From the NCBI GenBank assembly GCA_013289615.1, contig JABCZO010000008.1, forward strand, positions 1 to 64,000: a stretch of DNA of 64,000 nt, written 5' to 3'. Position 1 is the stretch's first letter, and every line of letters starts with the position of its first letter. The notes under the pieces are model-generated. The model saw only the letters and a list, made by a program, of their open reading frames with translations. It was not told the DNA's origin and made no database searches. The DNA is from Gammaproteobacteria bacterium (lineage in GTDB: Bacteria > Pseudomonadota > Gammaproteobacteria > Steroidobacterales > Steroidobacteraceae). Below are positions 23,407 to 32,405 of the stretch, one piece after another. The position numbers were made by a program, and so were the translations under genes.

Positions 23407-24375
23407 TCAATCATTCGATATGGCCAACCGCATCGCGGACTCTTCGCTCGGCTTGCGCGGACCGAAGTGTTCGATCATCCAGGAGCGAAACAGCGCGATC
23501 GCGGTATCGCTGAGCGCGTCGGGGTGGGTAATCAGGTAGTAACCGTAGCCGTCGTCGAGCAACAGGTCGAACGGCCGCACCAGCCGGCCGGAGCGCAATT
23601 CCTCGGCGAACAGATTGATGTCCACCAGCGCCAGGCCTTCGCCACTGAGCGCGTATTCGACCGCGAGCAGCGCAGTGTCGAAGATCAGCCCGCGCTCGAA
23701 ATTGATCTGGCCGAGGCTCGCCTGGCGCGCCAGCTGCGTCCAGACGTGGTGCCGCGGCAGGTCGGCGATACGCACGTGGATGAGTTCGTTGTCGCGGATC
23801 CAGCCCGACAGGTCCTTGCCGGCATGACGCCCGGCAAGATCCGGGTGGCACAGGATGGAGAGCTTCACCGGCCACAGCAGGTCGCTGACATACTCGGTTA
23901 CGGTGGGCCTGGAGTAGACCACGGCCACGTCCACGTCGCTGGGTGGAGGACCCACGCCGTAGGGGCTGACCAGATCGATCTCGATGTCCGGATTGGCACG
24001 GCGAAAATCGCGCAGCACCGGTACCGCCAGCCGAACGGCAAAACTGGGCGGCATCTGTACGTGCAGCGTGCGCAGCGTCGGCGCGCCGGCGTTGCGGATT
24101 TCATCCAGCGAATATTCAAGGCGGTCGAGGGATTTGATCACCGTCGGTAGCAGATGCTGCCCGGCCTTGGTGAGCACCAGCGAGTGCGGCCGGCGCTCGA
24201 ACAGCTGTACACCGATGAGCTTTTCGATCGAAATCACGTGGCGCGACAGCGCGCTTTGCGAAATACGCAGCGCATTGGCCGCGCCGGTAAAGCTGGCGTG
24301 CTTGGCCACCGCCTCGAAGGCGCGTAGCGCATTGAGCGGCAGCCAGCGCCGGTCGATCCGTCTCCTGTCGATCAT
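23407..24375 (-). CDS. LysR-family transcriptional regulator (GcvA-like)
   Basis: This is a 322-residue regulator. The N-terminal winged HTH (LRAFEAVAKHASFTGAANAL, ISQSALSRHVISIEKLIG) resembles the GcvA branch with its LPLNALRAFEA opening. The C-terminal LysR substrate domain spans about 100-300 (LHVQMPPSFAVRLAVPVL, ARQASLGQINFERGLIF). It lies 24 bp upstream of mttB1 on the same strand and is divergent from the alcohol dehydrogenase at 24641, so it may sense a substrate or product of this pathway and control both flanking units. Confidence 0.88.
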   Translation of the reverse strand: MIDRRRIDRRWLPLNALRAFEAVAKHASFTGAANALRISQSALSRHVISIEKLIGVQLFERRPHSLVLTKAGQHLLPTVIKSLDRLEYSLDEIRNAGAPTLRTLHVQMPPSFAVRLAVPVLRDFRRANPDIEIDLVSPYGVGPPPSDVDVAVVYSRPTVTEYVSDLLWPVKLSILCHPDLAGRHAGKDLSGWIRDNELIHVRIADLPRHHVWTQLARQASLGQINFERGLIFDTALLAVEYALSGEGLALVDINLFAEELRSGRLVRPFDLLLDDGYGYYLITHPDALSDTAIALFRSWMIEHFGPRKPSEESAMRLAISND

Positions 24376-24640
24376 TCGCCTTCCTGACCTTCGCCGCTAG
24401 CGGCAGGTATTCTAGCGCCAGACGCGCCGGCGGCGGCGCCTGGCCGTGGTGCCAGACCGTGCCGTCCGACTGCCGGCGACCTACTGCCTGCGCGCTGCTA
24501 TCGGCGCGGGCAGCACAAGAGTGGGGCAACACCTGGCGTGAGGCCAATGCCTTTTGTTGATGCAGCCGATGCCATTTCTCGGTTTGGATTCGGCAGGGCA
24601 ACTATGGAAGTATCTCAGCTCGCCACGCACCGGATGGAGC

Positions 24641-25798
24641 ATGAACGCTGTTCACCTGGCACGGGTTCCAGAGATTATCCAGGGCGCCGGAGCGCTTGAC
24701 GGGATCGGCGCAACGCTGGCGGCGCAGCTGCCGCGGGGCAGTGCGATCCTGCTGCTGGTCGATCCGGGGCTGCACGCCTGCGGGCTGATCGACGCGGCGG
24801 CCGCCGCACTGTCGGCCGGCGGCTACGGCGTCATAGTCTGTGACGACGTGCAGAGCGATCCGACCATGGCCCAGGCGGATGCCGGCGCGGCGCTGGCCCG
24901 GCACGAGCGCGTGGCGGGCGTGGTGGCCATCGGCGGCGGATCGGCGATGGACGTGGGCAAGACCATTGCCGCGATTGCACCGGCCGATCGCGCCGTCAGC
25001 CACTATGCGCTGTGCACAAACCCATTTCCGGCCGCACGTCTGCTGTCGGTGTGCGTTCCGACCACCTCCGGTACCGGCTCCGAAGCGACCCGCACGGCGG
25101 TATTGTCGGCGCCCGATCATTCCAAGGTCTGGCTCTGGGGCGACGAGCTCAAACCAAGCCTGATCGTGCTCGACCCGGCGCTCACCACCGCCCTGCCGTC
25201 ATCCCTGACCGCCGCCACCGGCATCGATGCGCTGGTGCACGCGATCGAGGCGTCGACCAACGCCAATGCCAATGCGGCCAATGACCTGTACTGCCATGAA
25301 GCGATCCGGCTGGTGGTCGCGCACCTGCTGCGCGCGCTGGAAGCGCCCGCGGATCTGTCGGCGCGCGCCGGCATGCAACGCGCCGCGACACTGGCCGGGA
25401 TCGGGATCGACAACTGCGGCACCGCCATCGCACACAACATTGGCCATGCGCTGGCCTCGCTGCGCCCGGTGCACCATGGCCGCGCGGTCGGGCTGGCGCT
25501 GCGGGCGACCCTGGCGTGGAACGTCGCGGACGACGGCGACGGTAGATTCGCAGCGGTGGCCGCCGCGATGGGCGAGGCGCGCGACGGCGCGCGCGTGCCG
25601 AGCGCCTTTGAGCGGCTACTGCGCCAGTCGGGCATCAAGGTATCGCTGGCAGGGGAGGGCTATGACGGCATCCGCCCGGCGGACCTGGCACGGCAGATGG
25701 CGCGGCCCGAGAACGACGCGATGCGCCGCTCCAACCGCCGGCCGGTAGCCGATGCCGACCTGCTGACCTTCGCCCATGAAATCCTGGCGGCGAGCTGA
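24641..25798 (+). CDS. iron-containing alcohol dehydrogenase
   Basis: This is a 385-residue protein of the group III iron alcohol dehydrogenase family. The nucleotide-binding GGGSAMDVGKTIA, then PTTSGTGSEATRTAV, GIDALVHAIEA and the metal-binding His cluster HNIGHALASLRPVHHG are all present. It oxidises an alcohol with NAD(P)+ or reduces an aldehyde. The start at 24641 (MNAVHLARVPEI) is where the family begins. An aldehyde dehydrogenase follows after 15 bp, so a two-step alcohol-to-acid module is likely. The natural substrate could be an N-methylated amino alcohol, which is inference. Confidence 0.86.
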   Translation: MNAVHLARVPEIIQGAGALDGIGATLAAQLPRGSAILLLVDPGLHACGLIDAAAAALSAGGYGVIVCDDVQSDPTMAQADAGAALARHERVAGVVAIGGGSAMDVGKTIAAIAPADRAVSHYALCTNPFPAARLLSVCVPTTSGTGSEATRTAVLSAPDHSKVWLWGDELKPSLIVLDPALTTALPSSLTAATGIDALVHAIEASTNANANAANDLYCHEAIRLVVAHLLRALEAPADLSARAGMQRAATLAGIGIDNCGTAIAHNIGHALASLRPVHHGRAVGLALRATLAWNVADDGDGRFAAVAAAMGEARDGARVPSAFERLLRQSGIKVSLAGEGYDGIRPADLARQMARPENDAMRRSNRRPVADADLLTFAHEILAAS

Positions 25799-25813
25799 AG
25801 AGCGGCTGGCAAC

Positions 25814-27334
25814 GTGAATGGCACCTTGAACAGTGACACTCTGACAGCTCGTGACCGGGCAGGCTGGGAACGCAGTGCCGCGGCGCTGAAGATCGAGGGC
25901 CGTGCATTCATCAATGGCCGTCATGTGGGCGCGCTGTCGGGCCGCAGCTTCGACGACGTCAGTCCGATCAACGGCAAGGTGATCGGCCAGATCGCGCGCT
26001 GCGAGACCGCCGATATCGATACCGCCGTCGCTGCCGCGCGCGCCACGTTCGAGAGCGGCACCTGGCGCCGGATGGAACCACGGCAGCGCAAGCGCGTGCT
26101 GCTGCGCTTTGCGGAACTGATCCGTGCCGATGTGGAGCGTCTGGCGTTGCTGGAGACGCTGGATGTCGGCAAGCCGGTGCTCAATTCGATCCAGGTCGAT
26201 GTCGCATCCTGCGCCGACTGCATCGCCTATTACGCCGAGTTTGCCGACAAGCTGTCCGATGAGATCGCCCCCACCGGTCCGCATGACCTGGCGCTGGTCC
26301 GCCGCGAGCCGCTCGGTGTCATCGGTGCGATCGTGCCGTGGAACTATCCGCTGATCATCAGCGCCTGGAAGATCGGACCGGCGCTGCTGGCAGGCAATTC
26401 GGTGGTGCTCAAGCCCGCCGAGCAGTCGCCGCTCGGCGGCATCCGGCTGGCGGAGCTGGCGCTCGAGGCGGGCCTGCCGCCCGGTGTGCTCAACGTGGTG
26501 CCGGGATTTGGCGAGGAGGCCGGCAAAGCGCTGGCGCTGCACTCCGACGTGGACATGATCAGCTTCACCGGATCCACCGAGGTCGGCAAGCTGATGATGC
26601 GCTATGCCGGCGAATCGAACCTCAAGCGCGTGGCGCTGGAACTGGGTGGCAAGAGTCCGCACGTCGTGATGGCGGATGCCGACCTGGCAGAGGCGGCCTC
26701 GGCGATTGCCTGGGGTATCTATTACAACGCCGGCGAGACCTGCCACGCCGGTTCGCGCCTGATCGTGCACGAACAGGTGCGCGAACAACTGATCGACATG
26801 ATCGAGCGGGTCGCGAAGACCATCACGCTGGGTCATCCGTTTGATCCGGTCACCCAGATGGGCGCGCTGATCGACAGCGGCCATCTCAAGCGCGTGCTCG
26901 GCTACATCGATTCCGGCGTCGCCGAGGGCGCACGCGTGGCCTTCGGTGGCAAACAGGCGATGCAAGACACCGGCGGCTACTACGTCGAGGCGACGGTGCT
27001 CGACGCGGTGCGTCCACAGATGCGGGTCAGCCGCGAGGAGATCTTCGGTCCAGTGCTGACGGTCAGCGGCTTTCGCGACGCTGCCGATGCGCTGCGAGTC
27101 GCCAACGATACCGTCTATGGACTGGCCGCCGCGGTCTGGACGCGTGATATGAACGTCGCCCACCGCGTCTCGGGCGCGCTGCGCGCCGGCACCGTCTGGG
27201 TCAACAGTTTCGACCGCTCGTCATTGGCGACACCGTTCGGCGGCTTCAAGCAGTCAGGGTTTGGACGCGACCGCTCCGCGCACGCGATCGACAAGTATGT
27301 CGATCTGAAAACCATCTGGACCGCGTTTCGATGA
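25814..27334 (+). CDS. NAD(P)-dependent aldehyde dehydrogenase
   Basis: This is a 506-residue aldehyde dehydrogenase. Cofactor and catalytic motifs are intact: VPWNYPLIISAWKIGPAL, FTGSTEVGKLM, Glu276 in ALELGGKSP and the catalytic Cys310 in NAGETCHAGSRL. The end motif GFGRDRSAHAIDKYVDLKTIW is characteristic of the PuuC-like gamma-glutamyl-aminobutyraldehyde group, which also includes betaine aldehyde-type enzymes. It is coupled to the upstream alcohol dehydrogenase. In this locus an aminoaldehyde such as betaine aldehyde or trimethylaminobutyraldehyde is the plausible substrate, but the sequence does not decide it. Confidence 0.88.
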   Translation: MNGTLNSDTLTARDRAGWERSAAALKIEGRAFINGRHVGALSGRSFDDVSPINGKVIGQIARCETADIDTAVAAARATFESGTWRRMEPRQRKRVLLRFAELIRADVERLALLETLDVGKPVLNSIQVDVASCADCIAYYAEFADKLSDEIAPTGPHDLALVRREPLGVIGAIVPWNYPLIISAWKIGPALLAGNSVVLKPAEQSPLGGIRLAELALEAGLPPGVLNVVPGFGEEAGKALALHSDVDMISFTGSTEVGKLMMRYAGESNLKRVALELGGKSPHVVMADADLAEAASAIAWGIYYNAGETCHAGSRLIVHEQVREQLIDMIERVAKTITLGHPFDPVTQMGALIDSGHLKRVLGYIDSGVAEGARVAFGGKQAMQDTGGYYVEATVLDAVRPQMRVSREEIFGPVLTVSGFRDAADALRVANDTVYGLAAAVWTRDMNVAHRVSGALRAGTVWVNSFDRSSLATPFGGFKQSGFGRDRSAHAIDKYVDLKTIWTAFR

Positions 27335-27374
27335 GTCGCTTGTTGGTCAAAAACGTCTCATTAAGCTCGAGCTT

Positions 27375-27388
27375 TATATTGTAATATA
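27375..27388. promoter_or_regulatory. AT-rich palindrome upstream of TonB receptor
   Basis: TATATT-GT-AATATA is a perfect 6-bp inverted repeat inside an AT-rich block (about 27360-27410) that stands out in otherwise GC-rich DNA. It lies about 235 bp before the TonB receptor start and may mark its promoter or an operator. Confidence 0.4.
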
Positions 27389-27620
27389 TTGATTTTAAAT
27401 AGAACTATATCGTAGGAATGCAACCGTCGCTTATTTCTGACAACCGAATGACGCATATGTTCAATCGTCGGCGCGGCCCGTCGTATTTAATAGCCACGCA
27501 GTGACTGTAACCGCCGAACCGCAAGCTTTGGTCTCGGGGCGCGCCGAAGCCCGGTTGGCAGGTGCGTTAAGAAGCTTGAGGTCTCTGCCACTACATCCAG
27601 GATCGTTCCAGGGAGCAACA

Positions 27621-30227
27621 ATGATGACGAACAAAATGAATGCGATCAGCGCCGCTATCCTTCCGCGCCGCTCGCTGCTGGTGGATGCTGCGGTGGCCGC
27701 CTGCATCATGGCGGGGCGGGTTGCTGCGGCAGATCAGTCCCCCGAATCCAGCGCCGCCGCAGGGCCCAGTACCGAACTGTCGGAGATCACCGTGACCGCA
27801 CAGCGGCGCACGGAGAACCTGCAGGACGTGCCGATTACGATCCAGGCACTGACGAGCGAGACCCTGACGCAATTGAACGTCACGACCTTTGACGACATCG
27901 TCAAGTACACGCCGAACGTCACCACCGCCAGCTGGGGGCCGGGCCAGGACCTGATATTCATGCGCGGCTTGAGCTCCGGCGCCCTCGGCACACAGGGCAG
28001 CGGCACCGATGCCAATTTCCCTAACGTTGCGGTGTACCTCGACGAACAGTCGGCGCAGATGCCGTATCGAAACCTCGACGTTTACGCCGCTGACATCGAG
28101 CGGGTTGAGATTCTCGAAGGTCCACAGGGCACGCTGTTCGGTGCTGGTGCGGAAGCCGGCGTGGTGCGTTACATCACCAACAAGCCGAAGCTCGACGTCA
28201 CCGAGGGCACCGTCAACGCCGGCTACGGCTGGACCACGCACGGCGATCAGAACTCCAACGTCGATGCGACCCTCAACGTGCCGCTGATCGCGGACACGCT
28301 AGCGGTGCGCGCCGTCATCTACGACGACAACCGCGGCGGCTACATCAACAACGTGCCCGGCACCTTCACCCGCCAGCCCACCGACCTCGGCATCATCCGC
28401 TACGTCGGCGGCGCGGTGCCGACCTACCCGGGATCGATCAACAGCATCAACAACGCCAGTCAGGTCGCCAACGCCATCAACCCGGTGACCTACAAAGGCA
28501 TCCGCGCGTCGGCCCTGTGGAAGATCAACGAGGACTGGAATGTGCTGGTCGCCCAGACTTTCCAGACCATGGACGCCGAAGGGGTGTTCTACCAGGAGCC
28601 GTTTTCGACCGACGGCGTGGCGTTGCCGCCACTGTCGGTGACGACATTCAACCCCTCCTACGACAAGGACAAATTCGAGAACACCGCGTGGACCCTCAAC
28701 GGTCGCATCGGCCTGCTGAAGGCGGTCTACACCGGCGGCTACCTGGTCCGGAAAATCGATGCGCAGCAGGACTACACCGCCTACACCCGCGGCATCTACG
28801 CCGACTACTACCAGTGCGTGTCGCCCAAGGAGAGCAAAAAGGATGGCGCCATCAACAGGTGTTATTCGCCCAGCGCCTTCTGGCACAACAACCAGAGGAA
28901 CACGCACCAGAACCACGAGTTCCGCTTGAGCACGCCGGATGACTGGCGCGCGCGCGCCATCGTGGGAGCGTTCTGGGAGGATTTCGAAGTGGATGATAAT
29001 ACCGACTGGCACTACCGGACGCTGCCGCCGTGCACCGCGGTCGGGCAGGCCGGTTGCATGACGCAGATCATTCCGCCCGCAGGCTCCACCGCCACCAATC
29101 CTAATCTGCGCGACACCAACGAATCGTTCTTCGACGATGTGCAGCGCGGCTACAAGCAGTGGGCCTTCTTTGGCTCGGCCGACTTCGACATCATTCCCAA
29201 GACGCTGACCGTCACCGCAGGCACGCGCTACTACCACTTCAGCAACACCGAGACCGGCAGCAACGTCTATTCGTTCGGTACCTACGACTGCGGTCCGGCG
29301 CCCTGCGCCGCGCAAGATGCCAACAACATCAATAAACTGAACCTGCATTCGACCTACAGCGGCTTCAAGAGCCGCGCGAACCTGACCTGGCACATCCTGC
29401 CGGATGCGATGGTGTACTACACATTCTCGCAGGGCTATCGGCCGGGCGGATTCAATCGATCCTCGAATGGCCCATATCTGGGCGGGACCTTCAAGACGCC
29501 GCAGGATTTCGCACCGGATACGCTCACCAATAACGAGGTCGGCTGGAAAACCGAGTGGCTCGAACATCGTCTGCTGTTCAATGGCGCGATCTACCAGGAG
29601 CTGTGGGACAATGTGCAGCAGCAGTTTTTCGATCCGGGTGCCACCGGCAACCTGAGCTTCGTCACCAATGGCGCCAACTACCGGGTCAGGGGCCTGGAGA
29701 TTCAGCTCGTCGGGCGTGTGACGACCGGCCTGACGATATTTGGGGGGGCGTCCTGGAACAGCTCCAGCCTCACGAACTCCCCGTACCTGATTGGCAACGT
29801 TCCCGGCAACGCCGAGAACGGCATGTCGCTGCTGAGCGCTCCGAATCCCTTTGGCCTGAAAGGCAGCTCGCTGCCGCAGTCACCGGCTTTCCAGGGCAAT
29901 ATACGCGCACGCTATGAGTGGTTCGTCAACGACTACCGTCCGTTCGTGCAGATCGGCGGTCAGCGTACCGCCCACTCCCGCTCGCTGCCGGGCAACGTGC
30001 CGGCGATCGCGGTCGGCGAGATCACGACCCAGGAGTTCGATCAGCCGGCCTACTCGACCTACGACGCCTCGTTCGGCGTTTCCAAGGACAATTGGAACGT
30101 GCAGGTGGTGGCACAGAACCTCGGCAATACCAACGGCAAGACGTTCATTTCGGCCTCGGAGGCCATCGAGACTCAGTCGGTGATTCGCCCGCGGGTCATC
30201 AGCCTCAGGGGTGGCTATAAGTTCTGA
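27621..30227 (+). CDS. TonB-dependent outer membrane receptor
   Basis: This is an 868-residue outer membrane receptor. The N-terminal signal peptide ends near VAAADQ. The plug domain begins EITVTAQRRTENLQDVPITI, and the C-terminal 22-strand barrel runs to the last aromatic residue (GGYKF). The RTENLQDVPI.I.ALT opening belongs to the broad receptor group common in sphingomonads and soil gammaproteobacteria, which imports sugars, aromatics and other substrates. The ATG at 27621 is chosen over the longer frame because an AGGGAGC lies 4 nt upstream and a signal peptide follows. A terminator and a TPR-sulfotransferase gene lie downstream. The ligand is unknown. Confidence 0.9.
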   Translation: MMTNKMNAISAAILPRRSLLVDAAVAACIMAGRVAAADQSPESSAAAGPSTELSEITVTAQRRTENLQDVPITIQALTSETLTQLNVTTFDDIVKYTPNVTTASWGPGQDLIFMRGLSSGALGTQGSGTDANFPNVAVYLDEQSAQMPYRNLDVYAADIERVEILEGPQGTLFGAGAEAGVVRYITNKPKLDVTEGTVNAGYGWTTHGDQNSNVDATLNVPLIADTLAVRAVIYDDNRGGYINNVPGTFTRQPTDLGIIRYVGGAVPTYPGSINSINNASQVANAINPVTYKGIRASALWKINEDWNVLVAQTFQTMDAEGVFYQEPFSTDGVALPPLSVTTFNPSYDKDKFENTAWTLNGRIGLLKAVYTGGYLVRKIDAQQDYTAYTRGIYADYYQCVSPKESKKDGAINRCYSPSAFWHNNQRNTHQNHEFRLSTPDDWRARAIVGAFWEDFEVDDNTDWHYRTLPPCTAVGQAGCMTQIIPPAGSTATNPNLRDTNESFFDDVQRGYKQWAFFGSADFDIIPKTLTVTAGTRYYHFSNTETGSNVYSFGTYDCGPAPCAAQDANNINKLNLHSTYSGFKSRANLTWHILPDAMVYYTFSQGYRPGGFNRSSNGPYLGGTFKTPQDFAPDTLTNNEVGWKTEWLEHRLLFNGAIYQELWDNVQQQFFDPGATGNLSFVTNGANYRVRGLEIQLVGRVTTGLTIFGGASWNSSSLTNSPYLIGNVPGNAENGMSLLSAPNPFGLKGSSLPQSPAFQGNIRARYEWFVNDYRPFVQIGGQRTAHSRSLPGNVPAIAVGEITTQEFDQPAYSTYDASFGVSKDNWNVQVVAQNLGNTNGKTFISASEAIETQSVIRPRVISLRGGYKF

Positions 30228-30324
30228 GGGGCCTCTCCCGGGCTGATTGGCGGCCGCGGATAGGCCACCGTCCGGCTGCCAGTCGCGCTGTCTGCAGCGC
30301 ACCGGGGCGCCTGCAGTAGAATCG

Positions 30325-30353
30325 AAGGCGGGCAGCAATGCCCGCCTTTTTTT
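30325..30353 (+). terminator. rho-independent terminator after TonB receptor
   Basis: AAGGCGGGCA and TGCCCGCCTT form a 10-bp stem with a GCAA loop, followed by a run of seven T. It lies 98 bp after the receptor stop codon and should separate it from the sulfotransferase gene. Confidence 0.9.
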
Positions 30354-30387
30354 GGTTCATGAACCCCTGATGCATTAAGGATTTCCG

Positions 30388-32391
30388 ATGCAGTTGGCCG
30401 CGGCACAGCCACCCAAGTCCAGTGTCGAGACCGAAGTGCTGCGCATCCGCGCGCTGCTCGACAAGAGCCAGTTTGCGCTGGCGCTGGCAGCGGCCGAGGC
30501 GCTGCTGGCGCGGGTGCCCGAGAACCGCGACGTCCTGTACATGCTGGCGGTCAGCCAGCGCTACCTGGGCCGCGTCCCGGAGGCGCTGGCGACGCTGGCA
30601 GGTCTCGAGACTATGCATCCCGGCTACAGTCGGTTGTTCCAGGAACGTGGTCATTGCTACGTGGCCGCGCGCGATCCGGGCGGCGCGATCGATGCGTATC
30701 TGCGAGCTGTGAACCTGAACCCGGCGCTGCCGGCGAGCTGGAAGGCGCTGCAGGTTCTGTTGCGCTCGGCTGGGCGGCCAGAGGATGCCGAAACCGCCGC
30801 AGCCCATGTGGCGAAGCTTGCGAGCCTGCCGCCTGCGGTGGTCACCGCCTCGAGCATGTTCGCCGACGGCGAGATCCATGAGGCGGAGCGGGTGGTGCGC
30901 CAATTCCTGCAGACCCATGGCGATCACATCGAGGCCATGCGGCTGCTGGCGCAGATCGGCATGCAACTCGACGTGCTCGACGACGCCGAGTTCCTGCTCG
31001 AGAGCGTGCTGGTGTTCGCCCCGGACTACCATCTGGCCCGCTTCGACTATGCCAATGTGCTGCTGCGGCTGCACAAGCACGCGCAGGCGCTCGGTGAAAT
31101 CGGGACGCTGATGAAAGCCGAACCGGACAACCGTGCCTATCGGACCTGCTATGCCAATGCCTGTGCCGGCCTGGGGAACCACGAGGAAGGCCTGCGGGTA
31201 TTTCGCGAGCTATTGGTAGACGCGCCCAGGGCGGCGGACGTGCATCTGTCGATCGCACATGCGCTCAAGACGCTGGGTCGGCAGCAGCAATCGATCGAGT
31301 CCTATCGCGCCGCCGCCGCGGCGAACCCCAGTTTCGGCGACGCCTACTGGAGTCTCGCGAACCTCAAGACCTATCGCTTCAGCGACGAAGAAGTCGCGCA
31401 TATGAGAGAGCAGGAGGCGGCGCCCGGCACGAAGCTCGTAGATCGATATCATCTGTGCTTCGCGCTCGGTAAAGCGCTCGAGGATGCCGCGCAGTACGCC
31501 GAGTCATTCCGGTATTACGAACGCGGCAATGCCTTGCGGAACAGCGAGACCCGCTACCGTCCGGAACCGATCGAGCGCAATGCCCGCCTGCAGGCCGTCG
31601 TATGCACAGCGGAATTCTTCACCGCCCGCCAGGGCGTGGGCTGCGAGCGTCCCGATCCGATCTTCATCGTCGGATTGCCACGCGCCGGTTCGACGCTGAT
31701 CGAGCAGATCCTCGCGTCGCACTCGAAGGTCGAAGGCACGATGGAACTGGCAGATATTCCTCGGCTGGTGGCACGCCTGCAGGGTCGGGAACAGGACGAC
31801 ACCAAGCCGCGCTATCCGGGCGTGCTGGCGGAGCTGGGCGCCGGTCAGTTCCAGCGCTTCGGCGAGAAGTATCTGGCGGACACGCAGGTCTATCGCACCG
31901 GCAGACCGTTCTTCATCGACAAGAATCCGAACAATTTCCGCCACATCGGCCTGATTCAGCTGATCCTGCCCAATGCCAGGATCATCGATGCGCGGCGCGA
32001 GCCGATGGCCTGCTGCTTCAGCAACTTAAAGCAACTGTTCGCCGCCGGCCAGGAGTTCACATACAGCGTGGAGGACATCGCGCGCTATTACCGCAGCTAC
32101 ATCGAACTGATGGCGCATTGGGACCGGGTGCTGCCCGGCAAGGTGCTGCATGTGCAGCACGAGGACGTGGTCGAGGACCTGCAGGGCAATGTGCGCCGGA
32201 TCCTGGATTTCTGCGGCCTTGAGTTCGAGCCGCAGTGCGTCGAGTTCTACAAGACCGAAAGGAGCGTGCGCACCGCGAGCTCGGAACAGGTACGCCAGCC
32301 CATCTTCAAGGACGGCCTGAACCAGTGGCGCCACTTCGAGCCGTTCCTCGGGCCGCTGAAGGCCGCTCTGGGGCCGCTGGTGGCGGGCTGA
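30388..32391 (+). CDS. TPR-domain sulfotransferase
   Basis: This is a 667-residue protein. About 400 residues of TPR repeats (RALLDKSQFALALAAAEALL onward) are followed by a sulfotransferase domain. Its PAPS-binding loop is FIVGLPRAGSTLIEQIL (about 425-441), and the RREPMACCFSN segment holds the 3'-phosphate-binding Arg/Ser. TPR-sulfotransferases usually sit beside TonB receptors in proteobacterial genomes, as here. The acceptor is unknown; protein tyrosine or a sugar are possibilities. It starts after the terminator, so it has its own promoter. Confidence 0.88.
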   Translation: MQLAAAQPPKSSVETEVLRIRALLDKSQFALALAAAEALLARVPENRDVLYMLAVSQRYLGRVPEALATLAGLETMHPGYSRLFQERGHCYVAARDPGGAIDAYLRAVNLNPALPASWKALQVLLRSAGRPEDAETAAAHVAKLASLPPAVVTASSMFADGEIHEAERVVRQFLQTHGDHIEAMRLLAQIGMQLDVLDDAEFLLESVLVFAPDYHLARFDYANVLLRLHKHAQALGEIGTLMKAEPDNRAYRTCYANACAGLGNHEEGLRVFRELLVDAPRAADVHLSIAHALKTLGRQQQSIESYRAAAAANPSFGDAYWSLANLKTYRFSDEEVAHMREQEAAPGTKLVDRYHLCFALGKALEDAAQYAESFRYYERGNALRNSETRYRPEPIERNARLQAVVCTAEFFTARQGVGCERPDPIFIVGLPRAGSTLIEQILASHSKVEGTMELADIPRLVARLQGREQDDTKPRYPGVLAELGAGQFQRFGEKYLADTQVYRTGRPFFIDKNPNNFRHIGLIQLILPNARIIDARREPMACCFSNLKQLFAAGQEFTYSVEDIARYYRSYIELMAHWDRVLPGKVLHVQHEDVVEDLQGNVRRILDFCGLEFEPQCVEFYKTERSVRTASSEQVRQPIFKDGLNQWRHFEPFLGPLKAALGPLVAG

Positions 32392-32405
32392 CTACGGCGC
32401 GCTGG

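Noticed and set aside
25616..27163. 515-codon open frame antisense to the aldehyde dehydrogenase
   Set aside because: High GC makes long antisense frames common; composition is His/Arg/Gln-rich with no domain, and the sense strand encodes an intact enzyme.
28299..29567. 422-codon open frame antisense to the TonB receptor
   Set aside because: Shadow frame of a clear receptor gene; no start signal or family resemblance.
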